A DNA stretch of 64,000 nucleotides from Clostridium sp. AM58-1XD (GTDB lineage: Bacteria > Bacillota > Clostridia > Lachnospirales > Lachnospiraceae). The stretch covers positions 23,045 to 87,044 of the forward strand of contig NZ_QSDR01000019.1 of the NCBI RefSeq assembly GCF_003464085.1, in the 5' to 3' direction. Position numbers and translations under genes: made by a program. Below are positions 42,841 through 56,991 of the stretch, one piece after another. The notes under the pieces were generated by a model. That model made no database searches. It had not been told where the DNA came from and saw nothing but the letters and a program-made list of their open reading frames with translations. Each line of letters starts with the position of its first letter. Position 1 is the stretch's first letter.

Positions 42841-45800
42841 ATGGCTGAAAAAAATAGAAATCAGAGCGGGAAAGAAGTAATTAGAAAAAAAGAATTGACT
42901 GATTTGCCCATCAGACAGCAGGAGTCTGGTTCCGGTCAGGCGAATGTGATGATTTTTGAATGGGATATAGCGGCAGAACAGATCATGTATTCTGAGAACT
43001 GGAAAAAGAGATTTGGCTGTGAGCCTGCAGTTCATGAAGCCGTTCAATTTTTCACCTCGTCGCCGTACATTCATCAGGAAGATAAAAAGCGGTTCGAGGC
43101 GTTTCTGGATGACATAAAAAATGGAAGGCGGTATTGTGCGATCCAGCTCCGTGTTGCAAATAAAGACTTGGAGTCCGAGTATGACTGGTATCGAATTCAC
43201 GCGGTTACACTGTATGATCAGGCGGAGAAGCCGGTTAAAGTGGTTGGGATTGTATCTGATATCAGCAGGGAAATGAAATCAATAAAAAAGCTGCGAAGGC
43301 GGGCGGAGAGAGATGCATTGACCGGTCTGTATAACAGGGAAGAAACAGATATGCTGGTCAGACATCATCTACAGGATATGCCGCGACAGCAGTGTGCGCT
43401 GTTTATGATCGATACGGACAATTTCAAACAGATCAACGATACGAATGGTCATATGCTGGGCGACGTTGTGCTTACGGAGATCGCTTCCGGTATGAAGAGG
43501 CTGATGAGGGAAATCGATGTGGTCGGACGTATCGGAGGCGATGAATTTGCAATATTTATGAAAAATATTTCATCCCGGGAATCCGCCGGACAAAAGGCAG
43601 AGAAGCTGCTGGATATGTTTCGCCATCTGTTTGAGGATGAAAAACGGACGCTTCATGTAACGTGCAGCATTGGCGCCGCGATGTATCCGGAAGACGGGAA
43701 AGATTTTAAAACATTATATAAATGCGCGGATCAGGCGCTGTACATGGCGAAAACTCAGGGAAAAGACCGATATGTGATGTATGATAAGAACCATTCGATA
43801 CCGGTAGACGAAGTAGGATATTCGTCCCTGGGAACCGTGATTGACTCTGAACAGCTGGCAGGCGGTGAAATCAACAGTTTTGTGACATATGTGTTTGATC
43901 TTATACACAAAATAGAAGATGTAGACCAGGCGGTGAACTTGATTTTAGAACTTGCGGGAAAGCGGTTCGATGTGAGCAGGGCATATATTTTTGAAAATAC
44001 GGAAGACGGCTTATACTGCTCTAATACATACGAGTGGTGCAATAACGGGATCAGTCCGGAGATCGACCATCTCCAGAATATGAAGATAGACGAGTGGAAT
44101 TATGAGAGCATGTTTGAAAATAATTCTGTATTCTACTGCAGGGATATCAGCACGCTGACGCCGGACCTGGTGAAATTATTTGAAGACCAGGGAATTCACT
44201 CGACTCTGCAGTGCGCTTTTTGGGAAGAAAGCAGATTCGCCGGTTTTATCGGATTTGATGAGTGTACGGGAGTGCGGCTTTGGACCCAGGAAGAAATCGG
44301 AATGCTGACGCTTATTTCTAAAATTCTGACTACATTTCTTCAGAAGAGACGGCTGCAGGAGCGCAGCAGGGAAAACCTCAAAGAGGCGGAAAAAAGCATT
44401 GTAGATTGTATTAAACTGTTGACTTCATCGGAATATCTGGAAGACTCAATCGAATATGTCCTGCAGATTGTCCAGGATTATTATCAGTCGGACCGCGTCT
44501 ATATCATTGAAACAGATGAGAGCAGAGGTGTTGCAAGCATTTCACATGAAATTTGTGCAGAAGGAATTGAACCTCAGATTGACAAGCTGCAGGATGTTAC
44601 AATAGAGGCAATCTCCTTTTGGATGGATCAGTTTAAAGCTAATATTTATGTCAAAATTGATGATGTTGAAACATTGGGAGAAGACAGAAAGCTGGAGTAT
44701 GAGATTTTAAAGGAACAGGGTATCAACAGCCTCATGGCCGTCCCCCTTTATGTAAAGGGCGAAATAAAAGGATTTTTAGGAGTTGATGATCCGAAGCGGA
44801 ACCGGGATGAGGTCTATCATCTGAAGGAGCTTTCCTGTTTCCTTGAAAATGAAATCGCAAAAAATTCCCTGAAAAAAAGTCTTGAGAAATTGAGCTGTCA
44901 GGATTTGATGACGGGCCTTGAAAACCGCAACAGTTATATGGCGTACTGCGATGAATTTTACAGGCGCTTTCCGATTCATGTCGGAGTTGTTTTCATGGAT
45001 ATTAACGGCCTGAAAAAGATGAATGATTTGAAGGGCCATGTGTATGGAGACATGGTGATTTCCTATATCGCAGAAGTTATGAAGGCATTTTTCCCGAATG
45101 AGAGGAAGTTCCGGATCAGCGGGGACGAGTTCCTGATCGTTACGGAATCCATGGAATATGAAGAATTCAACAGACAGCTGAAGGCGATGAGCGAAAAGCT
45201 TCATGAAGACGGACACAGCATTGTTTCAATCGGGACGACGTGGAGCGATGTTCACTGCGATTTAAATGAACTTCTGAATAAATCAGACAAGCTGATGTAC
45301 ATGAGCAAACAGGAGTATTACAAAGAAAAGGGCGATATCGCTGCTGAGAAAATACCATTGCTGAAAGGACTGACGGAATCGATCCTGAGCCGCGAATTTA
45401 TGGTTTATCTGCAGCCGAAATTCAACATTTATACGAACCGGGTGGACAGTGCAGAGGTTCTCGTACGGTATAAAAATGACAGCGGAGCAGTCGTTCCTCC
45501 GGTCAAGTTCATTCCGCTGCTGGAAAGAGAGGGTCTGATATCCAATTTAGACTTTTTCGTACTGAATGAAGTCTGCCGTTTATTTGAAAAATGGAATGGC
45601 ACAAGCCTTTCAGATATGAGGCTGGCCGTTAATTTTTCCAGAATCACCCTTTTTGACGAGCATTTCCGGGCGCAGTTCCAGGAGACGTTACACCGGTATA
45701 ATATAAAGCCTCAGCAGCTGGAAATAGAGATTACAGAAACGCAGGAAACCCTGAACAAAAAACAGATGGCAGCATTATTAAAGGAACTGAGGGCACAGGG

Positions 45801-46137
45801 GATTTATATTGCATTGGATGATTTTGGCGTAGAATATTCATCATACGAGTTTTTGATGATGGCTGATTTTGATCTCTTAAAAATAGATAAGAGCATAATA
45901 CAGAGATACCAGAAAGCCAGGAATGGAGAGGCGCTGGTAAAGCACATCGTTGAATTGAGCCATGAGATCGGTGCAAAGTGCTGCGGAGAAGGAATCGAAA
46001 CAGAAGAGCAGTTTCAGTTCATGAGAGAGACCGGCTGTGACTATATACAGGGATACTTTATCGATAAACCGATGCCGATTGAACTGTTTGAACTAAAATA
46101 CGGGAAGGCTGATCTTCAGGTGAAAAGGGAAGAATAA
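42841..46137 (+). CDS. Large soluble PAS-GGDEF-GAF-GAF-GGDEF-EAL cyclic-di-GMP protein
   Basis: About 1098 residues with no membrane segment. Domain order: PAS (about 25-140), GGDEF 1 with intact GGDEF at 232-236 (IDTDNFKQINDT upstream), two GAF-like domains (about 345-505 and 515-675), a second GGDEF with SGDEF at about 760-764, and an EAL domain starting near 850. There EAL is EVL (872-874), with EITETQ, DDFGVEYSS and GEGIETEEQ. The first cyclase looks active, and the second may be too because SGDEF is tolerated in some enzymes. The EAL domain keeps the main acidic residues. Two cyclase domains in one chain are uncommon. ATG 42841 is preferred to GTG 42832 on ribosome-site spacing. The 42658-42840 gap shows no gene. 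Confidence 0.88.
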   Translation: MAEKNRNQSGKEVIRKKELTDLPIRQQESGSGQANVMIFEWDIAAEQIMYSENWKKRFGCEPAVHEAVQFFTSSPYIHQEDKKRFEAFLDDIKNGRRYCAIQLRVANKDLESEYDWYRIHAVTLYDQAEKPVKVVGIVSDISREMKSIKKLRRRAERDALTGLYNREETDMLVRHHLQDMPRQQCALFMIDTDNFKQINDTNGHMLGDVVLTEIASGMKRLMREIDVVGRIGGDEFAIFMKNISSRESAGQKAEKLLDMFRHLFEDEKRTLHVTCSIGAAMYPEDGKDFKTLYKCADQALYMAKTQGKDRYVMYDKNHSIPVDEVGYSSLGTVIDSEQLAGGEINSFVTYVFDLIHKIEDVDQAVNLILELAGKRFDVSRAYIFENTEDGLYCSNTYEWCNNGISPEIDHLQNMKIDEWNYESMFENNSVFYCRDISTLTPDLVKLFEDQGIHSTLQCAFWEESRFAGFIGFDECTGVRLWTQEEIGMLTLISKILTTFLQKRRLQERSRENLKEAEKSIVDCIKLLTSSEYLEDSIEYVLQIVQDYYQSDRVYIIETDESRGVASISHEICAEGIEPQIDKLQDVTIEAISFWMDQFKANIYVKIDDVETLGEDRKLEYEILKEQGINSLMAVPLYVKGEIKGFLGVDDPKRNRDEVYHLKELSCFLENEIAKNSLKKSLEKLSCQDLMTGLENRNSYMAYCDEFYRRFPIHVGVVFMDINGLKKMNDLKGHVYGDMVISYIAEVMKAFFPNERKFRISGDEFLIVTESMEYEEFNRQLKAMSEKLHEDGHSIVSIGTTWSDVHCDLNELLNKSDKLMYMSKQEYYKEKGDIAAEKIPLLKGLTESILSREFMVYLQPKFNIYTNRVDSAEVLVRYKNDSGAVVPPVKFIPLLEREGLISNLDFFVLNEVCRLFEKWNGTSLSDMRLAVNFSRITLFDEHFRAQFQETLHRYNIKPQQLEIEITETQETLNKKQMAALLKELRAQGIYIALDDFGVEYSSYEFLMMADFDLLKIDKSIIQRYQKARNGEALVKHIVELSHEIGAKCCGEGIETEEQFQFMRETGCDYIQGYFIDKPMPIELFELKYGKADLQVKREE

Positions 46138-46206
46138 TCGATTATAAAAAATGGTCTGGGCACAGGTGGGTAATTCGGTATAAATCCAGTCTGTGAGAAG
46201 GTCATA

Positions 46207-46249
46207 CGGCAGGCGCAGAAGCAGATGGATTTCAGTTTCTTGCCTGCCG
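46207..46249. repeat. Hairpin downstream of the GGDEF-EAL gene
   Basis: CGGCAGGC (46207-46214) and GCCTGCCG (46242-46249) form a perfect 8-bp stem without a T tract. It is the only structure I see in 46138-46380; no gene is evident there. Confidence 0.45.
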
Positions 46250-46380
46250 ATGTGGATTACAGTCGAGATAAAGGAAAAATGAGGACAACAGGAAGAACGT
46301 AGAATATAGGTCAAAGTGCATAAAAATACGGCTTTAAAATTGGCAGAAAGAGAGAAAATCAGAATGGCCTGGATTTTGGA

Positions 46381-46409
46381 TTGACTTCGATTTTGACCTG
46401 TGTTAGAAT
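46381..46409 (+). promoter_or_regulatory. Sigma-A promoter of the beta-glucoside operon
   Basis: TTGACT (46381-46386), a 17-bp spacer and TAGAAT (46404-46409). The predicted start, near 46416, is just before the antiterminator site. Confidence 0.75.
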
Positions 46410-46422
46410 TCAGTCATCAATA

Positions 46423-46514
46423 GGATAGTGATTGTGAAAACAAGCTAGACCTGTATACAGAAATATTTCAAGAAGCATCAGCTTCTCGATTTATTTGTGT
46501 ATATAGGTTTTTTT
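46423..46514 (+). promoter_or_regulatory. RAT antiterminator site overlapping a terminator, LicT/BglG-type
   Basis: The RAT-like sequence GGATAGTGATTG...CTAGACC (46423-46451) fits the consensus of ribonucleic antiterminators bound by BglG/LicT proteins. Its 3' end overlaps the left arm of a terminator, ACCTGTATACA (46449-46459) / TGTATATAGGT (46498-46508), ending in seven T. Binding of the BglG protein would block the terminator. Confidence 0.8.
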
Positions 46515-46555
46515 CATTTTATAAGCTGTATTTTATATCTGGCAGGGGGATGAAA

Positions 46556-47401
46556 ATGAAGGTATTTAAAGTTTTGAATAACAATGTCGCGGTTGTTCTC
46601 GATGAAAAGGGACAGGAAAAGATCGTGATGGGTAAGGGAATCTGTTTTAAGAAGAAAGCTGGAGATGAGATTAGCCAGGATATCATTGATAAGGTGTTCT
46701 TCCTTTCAGGAGAGGAGGCCCATAATAAATTCCAGGTGCTGATCCAGGATATCCCTATGGAGCATATTGCCGTTGGAGAGGAGATCATATCGGAGGCAGG
46801 AAGACGGCTGGGGAAGAAGCTGAACGACATGATTTATATTTCTCTTATAGACCACGTACATACTTCGATTGTCCGATGTCTGGACGGAGTGACCGTGAAG
46901 AATGCCATGTTATGGGATATCCGCAGATTTTACAGGGATGAATATCAGATTGGCTTGTGGGCGCTGGATCTGATTGAGGAAAAATGCATGGTTAGGCTTC
47001 CGGAAGACGAGGCCGGGTTTATTGCGCTCCATCTGGCCAACGCCCAGATGGACCAGGAGATTATGCACAACATGTATGAAATTACCAGGGTCATGCAGGA
47101 GATCATAAATATTGTAAAATACTATTTCCGTATAGAATTTAATGAAGATGACGTCTACTATTATCGCTTTATCACACATTTGAAGTTTTTCGCAAAGCGT
47201 CTCGTGGAACATTGCATCTACAGGGAAGACGACAATGATGACCTCTGGGCGCTTATCAGGGAAAAATATCAGGAGGCTTACCGTTGTGTGGAAAAAATCA
47301 CGCAGTTTATTGAGAAGAAGTACGAGTACCAGCTTTCAAGAGAAGAACAGCTGTATTTGACCATTCATATCGAACGGGTGGTAAATAAGACGAAGCAGTA
47401 A
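46556..47401 (+). CDS. BglG/LicT-family transcriptional antiterminator
   Basis: 281 residues. The RNA-binding CAT domain (VFKVLNNNVAVVLDEKGQEKIVMGKGICF) lies at 1-60. PRD1 is at about 65-170, with conserved His in SLIDHVHTS and FIALHLANAQ. PRD2 is at about 175-280, with RFITHLKFFAKRL and LTIHIERV. PTS phosphorylation of the PRD histidines sets its activity. ATG 46556 has AGGGGG 7 bases upstream; ATG 46550 is too close. It controls its own operon through the RAT upstream and probably the second one downstream. Confidence 0.93.
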   Translation: MKVFKVLNNNVAVVLDEKGQEKIVMGKGICFKKKAGDEISQDIIDKVFFLSGEEAHNKFQVLIQDIPMEHIAVGEEIISEAGRRLGKKLNDMIYISLIDHVHTSIVRCLDGVTVKNAMLWDIRRFYRDEYQIGLWALDLIEEKCMVRLPEDEAGFIALHLANAQMDQEIMHNMYEITRVMQEIINIVKYYFRIEFNEDDVYYYRFITHLKFFAKRLVEHCIYREDDNDDLWALIREKYQEAYRCVEKITQFIEKKYEYQLSREEQLYLTIHIERVVNKTKQ

Positions 47402-47451
47402 CCGGGAACAGGACGCGGCTGCAGAGTAGAATGAAATAAAAAAGTATGTTT

Positions 47452-47478
47452 GGATGGTGACATTCAGTTGGCCAAACC
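47452..47478 (+). promoter_or_regulatory. Second RAT-like site between bglG-type and PTS genes
   Basis: GGATGGTGACATTC...GGCCAAACC fits the RAT consensus. A hairpin GTAACTGTTCA (47500-47510) / TGAACAGTTAC (47525-47535) follows but has no T tract. The site may be functional with a weak terminator or may be a relic. Confidence 0.55.
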
Positions 47479-47558
47479 TTCAAAAGTATAAATGTAAAAG
47501 TAACTGTTCATATTTCCGACATTTTGAACAGTTACAGAATATGATTGGAGGAAATGAT

Positions 47559-51013
<3,455 letters not shown>

Positions 51014-51050
51014 TAATATTAAATTAAGAAATAAATAGTTGACATCTAAA

Positions 51051-51175
51051 CGAGGGTGCTGAGAAGCAGAAAAAAGCATTTCCCCGATACCAGACAGAGT
51101 GACTTGCTGCCGCCATGGAACGGAATCTGGTATCGGAGGTATGGCTGATTCTACTTTTGCAGCGCCCTCTTTTAT
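51051..51175. repeat. Palindromic element copy D (full length)
   Basis: Outer arms GAGGGTGCTG (51052) and CAGCGCCCTC (51160-51169). The inner stem is CCGATACCAGA with TCTGGTATCGG, and the core is GTGACTTGCTGCC, then GCCATGGAAC and GGAATC. It follows the beta-glucosidase gene and precedes the convergent ROK gene, so it can terminate both. The rest of 51014-51260 shows no gene. Confidence 0.8.
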
Positions 51176-51260
51176 GTCTCTTATACGGGAACGTAATACA
51201 ACTTATTGATATATTAGCCGGAGACATGTTGCGTGATTAATGAAAGGGACAGGCAGGCCG

Positions 51261-52383
51261 CTATATACTGGCGAGGAATTCCCTGACATAAGGGAGAGCT
51301 GCCCCCACAGAAATCATATGGGGAAGTTTGGAGCCCTGACGGATCTGTTTATCAGACAGGGGCAGAATTTCCTGGCTCTTAACAGACGAGGCCAGGTAAT
51401 CAAAATCCTGCGGTTCCAGATATGGCGACAGCGGTCCGCCCAGGATGACGGGAATGTCGATCACCATACGGACGTTGTGGACCGCGTCGGCCAGATGGTC
51501 TAAGAATTCATGAAACCGTTTTTCATATTCCGGGCTGCCGGCCCGTTTCTGCATGAAAAATCCGTCCAGGGTATCCCGGCCTTCCAGAAGAGCGGTCAGG
51601 GAACAGTAGCTCTCGACACATCCCTTTTTACCACAGTAGCATGGCCTGCCTCCAGGAACCAGAATCATGTGTTCGATAATACCGCTTTTTCCGCTGTCGC
51701 CGGTATGAAAATCACCGCCTATGATGACCGTGCTTCCAAGATGCTTTCCGATAGAAAGATAGACGGAATTTTCCAGGTCGGGATTTTGCCACAGGTCCGT
51801 CATGGCGGCGCATTCTGCATCGTGAATAAAACGGCACGGATATTTAAAATAGTCGGAAAAACTGCTGATCGAAAGGCCGGTACAACTCAGTATTTTCGTA
51901 GGTGACGGCTGTCCCGTCGCTCGATACGAGTGCCTGTATGCCGATACCAAGCCCGAGGAGCCGATCATCCGCATACTGCCGGGCAGAAGTAAAAGCCTGA
52001 ACAGCCTCAGAAAAAATCCGGTAATATTCTGAGGTAGTCTCAAACTTTAAAGGTAGTGTTTCCGTCGCGATAACATCGCCGCGCAGGTTGACCGAGGAGA
52101 TTTTTATTTCATTTGATGTGATCTCCACGCCTAAAGCGATTTTCGCTTCTGGAATAATCGTATAGGCAAGCGCCTTTCTGCCGATGGATGAACTCAGCTG
52201 CCCGTTGGTGCGGATCAGCCCTTCTTCCTGAAGGGAAGACAGATGCTGCGTAACGGTTGGCAGGCTCATGTTCAGTGCGGAGGCTATGGCCTGCTTTGAG
52301 CAGTCTGAGTTATGATAAATAAACTGATACACGTCTGAATAATTCTTTTTCTTAATATCTACAAGTGAAAATTTTTCTGCCAT
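51261..52383 (-). pseudogene. ROK-family (NagC/XylR-type) transcriptional repressor, one frame break
   Basis: The N-terminal frame has a wHTH (SKQAIASALNMSLPTVTQHLSSLQEEGLI) and the start of the ROK sugar-kinase fold. The C-terminal frame continues with FIHDAECAA, the zinc motif CYCGKKGCVE and ISVGAALPYVREF. The join near 51893-51896 is repaired by removing one A from an A4 run (minus strand), one of the two cases where a base is in excess. ATG 52383 is chosen for GGAGAG upstream on the minus strand. It is divergent from the SDR-symporter-kinase operon and is probably its repressor, relieved by the operon's sugar. Confidence 0.85.
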
Positions 52384-52422
52384 ATCTCTTCTCTCCAATA
52401 TATAAAGCTATTTTGCAAAATG

Positions 52423-52440
52423 GTTATAAAATATTATAAC
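52423..52440. promoter_or_regulatory. Candidate ROK operator
   Basis: A perfect dyad GTTATAA-AATA-TTATAAC lies in the AT-rich gap between the divergent ROK and SDR genes. Nearby TTTTGCAAAAT is a second, smaller dyad. Confidence 0.45.
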
Positions 52441-52512
52441 AAAAATAATCATTGGAATATATTGTGCAAAACATACAAAAAGTAACGAGTGATTTTGTCT
52501 ATTATATCGATA

Positions 52513-52541
52513 TTGACATTCTGTATAAATGGAAGTATTAT
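52513..52541 (+). promoter_or_regulatory. Sigma-A promoter of the sugar/polyol operon
   Basis: TTGACA (52513-52518), a 17-bp spacer and TATTAT (52536-52541), 58 bases before the SDR start. Confidence 0.7.
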
Positions 52542-52598
52542 GTAAATACATTAAATAAAATGATTTTATAAAATAGATTAACTAAAAAGGAGAACGAG

Positions 52599-53374
52599 AT
52601 GGGTATTATCGAGAAAATGAGACTGGACGGAAAGAAAATTTTTGTGACAGGCGGAGCCAGGGGAATCGGGAAAAGTGTTGCAGCTGCATTTGCCGAAGCG
52701 GGAGCTGATGTGGCAATTGTAGACGTGGACCTGCCGGAAGCCCAGAAGACGGCAGAGGAGCTTCGTGAAGCAACGGGAGCGGAAACGATCGCCATAAAAG
52801 CAGATGTCACAAGACCGGAAGACGTGAACGAGATGATCAGAACAATACGAAAGGCATTCGGCAGAATCGATGTGGCGTTCTGCAACGCCGGTATCTGCAT
52901 GAACATACCGGCAGAAGAAATGACATATGAGCAGTGGAAAAAAGTGATTGATATTAATTTAGGAGGCGTTTTCCTGACGGCTCAGGCGGCAGGAAAGGTA
53001 ATGATTGAGCAGGGCGGCGGCTCCATTATCAATACGGCTTCCATGTCTGCCCATATTGTCAACGTTCCCCAGCCCCAGTGTTCCTATAACGCTTCCAAAG
53101 CGGGGGTGATCCAGCTGACGAAATCCCTGGCGATAGAATGGGCCGGAAAAAATGTGCGGGTCAATTCCATAAGCCAGGCTATATTGGAACGGAGCTCACT
53201 CTGAATTCCGAAAGCCTGAAGCCTCTGATAGCAAAGTGGAACGAACTGGCGCCGCTTCACAGAATGGGCCGGCCGGAGGAACTGCAATCTGTCTGTGTAT
53301 ATCTTGCAGGAGATACGAGTTCATTTACGACAGGTTCCGATTTTATCGTTGACGGCGCCTTCACCTGTTTTTAA
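52599..53374 (+). pseudogene. Short-chain dehydrogenase/reductase, one frame break
   Basis: About 258 residues when joined. NAD(P)-binding TGGARGIGKSVA, CNAGI, catalytic Ser in NTASM, Tyr and Lys in CSYNASKAG, and the C-terminal SSFTTGSDFIVDGAF mark a classical SDR. The break near 53176 turns the expected VNSISPGYIGTEL into a premature stop; one C added to a CC pair restores it. As first gene of the operon it probably oxidises a polyol to a ketose, or reduces the reverse, for the FGGY kinase downstream. AAGGAGAA precedes the ATG. Confidence 0.85.
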
Positions 53375-53394
53375 AACCGTAGAGGAGGTATTTA

Positions 53395-54749
53395 ATGATG
53401 GGAAAATGGTCAAAGCGAATCGGATATGGAATCGGGGACCTGGGCTGCAATCTGGTATTCAGCACCATGGCCTCTTATCTGATGATTTTTTATACGGATG
53501 TATTCGGAATTGCTGCGACGGCAGCAGGAACACTGATGCTCGTCACGAAGGTTGTGGACGCGCTGACGGATACGGGAATGGGGCTGATTGTAGACAAAAC
53601 ACATACGAGATGGGGACAGGGAAGACCGTATTTTCTCATCGGAGCGGTGCCGTTTGCCATCTTTACCGTAATGACGTTCTACGTTCCAAACTTTGGAAGC
53701 GGCGGAAGGCTGATCTGGGCGTACGTTACATATTGCCTTTTGTGCACGGCTTATACGGTTGTAAATATTCCCCTAAATACCATCGTGCCCAGGCTGACGT
53801 CCGATCTTCATGAAAGGAACTGCCTTGTGGCCAGCCGTATGATCTGCGCGATGTTCGGAACAGCACTCGTGATGACAATTACGACGCCTCTTGTATCTTA
53901 TTTTGGAAAAGGAGACAGGGGGCGTGGATATCTGATTACCATGTCCATATACGGCGTAGCTGCCATGTTTATCTTTGTGCTGACTTTTCTCAGTACGAAA
54001 GAAGTAGTGCCTCCCGCAGTGAGGAGAGCCATTCTTCCATAAAAGAGAGCATTAAGGGGCTTACGGGACAGAGCTGGATCTTTTTTGGAGTGAACTTCCT
54101 CTATTTTGCCCTGTATGTGGTCCGCAATACGACGGTTATCTATTATTTTACATATAATCTTCAAAAAGAGAACTGGATTGCCTTCGTAGGACTTTTCGGG
54201 ATTCTTTCAGGCCTTCCCATGCTGCTGCTTCTTCCATCCCTGCAGAAAAAAATGGGAAAGAAGAAAGTCATGTACGTGAGTCTGGCGCTGTATATAATCG
54301 GAGATATTGTCATCTATATGGGACGTTCCCATATGAGCTGCCTGCTGGGCGGACTTCTGCTGACGGGCCTTGGTATCTATGGAATATTCGGAACGACATT
54401 TGCCATGCAGCCGGACGTGATCGACTATTCCGAGTACAGCAAAAAGAGAAGTATTTCCGGAATGATCGCAGCGCTTCAGGGATTTTTTGTAAAGGCCAGC
54501 ATGGGAATTGCCAGTGCTGTCATCGGATTATTCCTGGAAATGGGCGGATATATACCGAACGTAAAGCAGAGCCAATCCGCGCTGAATGCAATCGAAGTGA
54601 GCTTCATCTGGATTCCTGCGGTACTCTGTCTGCTGATCGCGGTCATGATGATATTCTATAACCTGGATTCGGTACGTACGGATATGAGCATGGAACTGGA
54701 CAGAAGGAGAGCGATTATCTACAGGGAAAGGAAGACAGATGCCATATAA
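53395..54749 (+). pseudogene. GPH-family (MelB-like) sugar:cation symporter, one frame break
   Basis: About 451 residues and twelve membrane helices when joined. The N-terminus (RIGYGIGDLGCNLVFSTM, TDVFGIAATAAGTLMLVTKV, DALTDTGMGLIVDKTHTRWG) is the GPH signature with the conserved Asp residues. The C-terminal half includes TFAMQPDVIDYSEY. The break near 54018 is repaired by one base, which restores PAVREESHSSIKESIKGL. AGGAGG precedes ATG 53395. The 3' end overlaps the HAD gene by 11 bases. It imports the sugar or polyol used by this operon. Confidence 0.87.
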
Positions 54750-55398
54750 AAAAGCGGTTATATTTGATTTGGATGGAACGCTTTGGGACTCTTTCTCACA
54801 TGTCGCAAATGCGTGGAATGAGGTATTTGAAAAACACGGATTGGGAAGCTGCTGGCTGAAGGAGTCCAAAATGAGATCCCTGATGGGAAAAACCCTGCCT
54901 GAATTTGCGGCAGCACTTTTTCCGGAGAAAGAAGAAGACGCAGTACTGGAACTGCTGAATGAATGCTGCATCCATGCCAACGAAATACTCAGAGAACATG
55001 GATGTGTGCTATATGAGGGCGTTCAGACAGTACTGATGGAGCTTGGCAGCCGGTATGGTTTATTTATCGTAAGCAACTGTCAGAGTGGGTATATTGAAGC
55101 ATTTTTAGACTATTACGAAATGGGGAAACTGTTTGCGGATTACGAATGTTCCGGACGGACCGGAATGAAAAAGGCGGATAATATAAGGCTGATTATGGAA
55201 AGAAACAAGACGGAAGCCGCGGTATATATGGGAGATACAGAAACGGATCAGGCGGCGGCAGAACGGGCGGGCATTCCTTTCGTCCACGCTTCTTATGGCT
55301 ATGGAACTGCTAAACTGCCTGAAGGCAGAATCAACACAATAGGGGAACTGCCGGAATTACTGGATAAGATCATGGAAAGGGGAAAACATCATGAATGA
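54739..55398 (+). CDS. HAD-superfamily phosphatase (phosphoglycolate phosphatase / beta-phosphoglucomutase-like)
   Basis: 219 residues. Motif I IFDLDGTLWDS has the nucleophile Asp and acid/base Asp. Motif II is IVSNCQS, motif III Lys in GMKKADN, and motif IV GDTETDQAAA. The alpha-helical cap of type C1 lies at about 18-80. It probably removes or moves a phosphate on a sugar phosphate of this operon. It overlaps both neighbours by a few bases, so it is translationally coupled. Confidence 0.88.
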   Translation: MPYKKAVIFDLDGTLWDSFSHVANAWNEVFEKHGLGSCWLKESKMRSLMGKTLPEFAAALFPEKEEDAVLELLNECCIHANEILREHGCVLYEGVQTVLMELGSRYGLFIVSNCQSGYIEAFLDYYEMGKLFADYECSGRTGMKKADNIRLIMERNKTEAAVYMGDTETDQAAAERAGIPFVHASYGYGTAKLPEGRINTIGELPELLDKIMERGKHHE

Positions 55399-56991
55399 TA
55401 TGAAAACGATTATAGAAGAGGGCAATGCCGTACTGGGCATTGAACTGGGATCAACGAGGATCAAGGCGGTTCTTCTGGGAGAACATTACGATACGATTGC
55501 AACGGGCAACTTTGGATGGGAAAACCACCTGGAAAATAATATCTGGACGTATCCGCTGGAAGAAGTATGGAGGGGAGTCCAGGCGGCATACAGGGCAATG
55601 GCAGATGATGTCTTTGCAAAATGCGGAGTGCGGATCAAAAAACTGAGGCGGCCGGTTTCAGCGGAATGATGCATGGATATCTGGCATTCGACAGAGAAGG
55701 GGAGCTTCTGGTGCCTTTCCGCACATGGAGAAATACGACCACTGGAGAAGCGGCGGGGAAACTTACGGAACTGTTCGCCTACAATGTGCCTCAGAGATGG
55801 AGCATTGCCCATCTTTTCCAGTCCATGATGAATGGAGAACCGCATGTAAGCCAGGTAGACTATTTTACTACCCTTGCCGGTTACATCCACTGGAAACTGA
55901 CGGGCAGAAAAGTGCTTGGAATCGGTGAAGCGTCGGGGATGTTTCCGGTTGATACGGAAGCAGGCGCCTTTTATCCAAGGATGATCCGTCAGTTTAATGA
56001 TCTTGCAGCAGAATACGGCATGCCCTGGAAGCTGGAAAACCTTCTGCCAAAGGTGCAAAAGGCAGGAGAGGAAGCAGGCTGTCTGACGGAGAAAGGCGCC
56101 CGCCTTCTGGACCCATCCGGGGAACTGGAGGCTGGAATTCCACTCTGCCCGCCGGAAGGGGACGCAGGTACAGGTATGGTGGCTACGAACAGCGTAGCCC
56201 CAAGGACGGGAAATATCTCCGCCGGAACTTCTATATTTGCAATGATCGTGCTGGAAAAGGAACTGTCGGCTGTTTATCCTGAGATCGATATGGTTACGAC
56301 GCCTTCCGGCGAACTGGTAGCGATGGCGCATGCGAACAACTGTACGTCCGATTTAAATGCCTGGGTAAATATTTTTGGAGAATTTGCAAAAGAGGCCGGG
56401 ATGGAGCTGGACGAGGGAAAGCTGTATCACATACTTTATCATGCCGCGTTGAAAGGGGATAAAAACTGCGGAGGCGTCTTATCGTACGGATTCCTGTCAG
56501 GCGAAAATATTCTTCCTCTGAATGAAGGAAGGCCTCTTCTCACAAGAATGCCTGACAGCAGATTCAGTCTGCCCAATCTCATGCGCGCCCATCTGTCAAC
56601 AGCATTCGGAGCGATTAAGATCGGTCTGGACATTCTGACCGAAAAAGAACAGGTCCGCGTAGACGAGATCACAGGTCACGGCGGCATATTCAAAACGGAA
56701 GGCGTGGCACAGAAAATTATGGCGGCGGCACTCGATACCCCGGTCTGCGTGATGAAGACGGCAGGAGAAGGCGGCGCATGGGGCATTGCCGTTCTGGCTG
56801 CATACCTGGCGGATCATCAGGAAGGGGAAAAACTTTCAGACTTTCTTCACGAAAAGATATTTGCGGATCAGGAAAAACTGGTGGAATACCCGGACCAGGA
56901 AGATGTAAAGGGCTTCGCAGAATTTATGGAATTATACAAAAAAGGAATGGAAATCGAGTATTCAGCTATTCACGGGCTTTCGTTTCCGTGA
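55391..56991 (+). pseudogene. FGGY-family carbohydrate kinase, one frame break
   Basis: About 533 residues when joined. The first ATP-phosphate loop is VLGIELGSTRIKAVLL. FGGY domain 1 follows, and domain 2 contains [25 protein letters not shown] and [20 protein letters not shown]. The break near 55640 is in an A6 run; one more A restores [20 protein letters not shown]. It phosphorylates a ketose or polyol, xylulokinase-like by pattern, but the exact sugar cannot be named. It overlaps the HAD gene by 8 bases and ends the operon. Confidence 0.85.
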
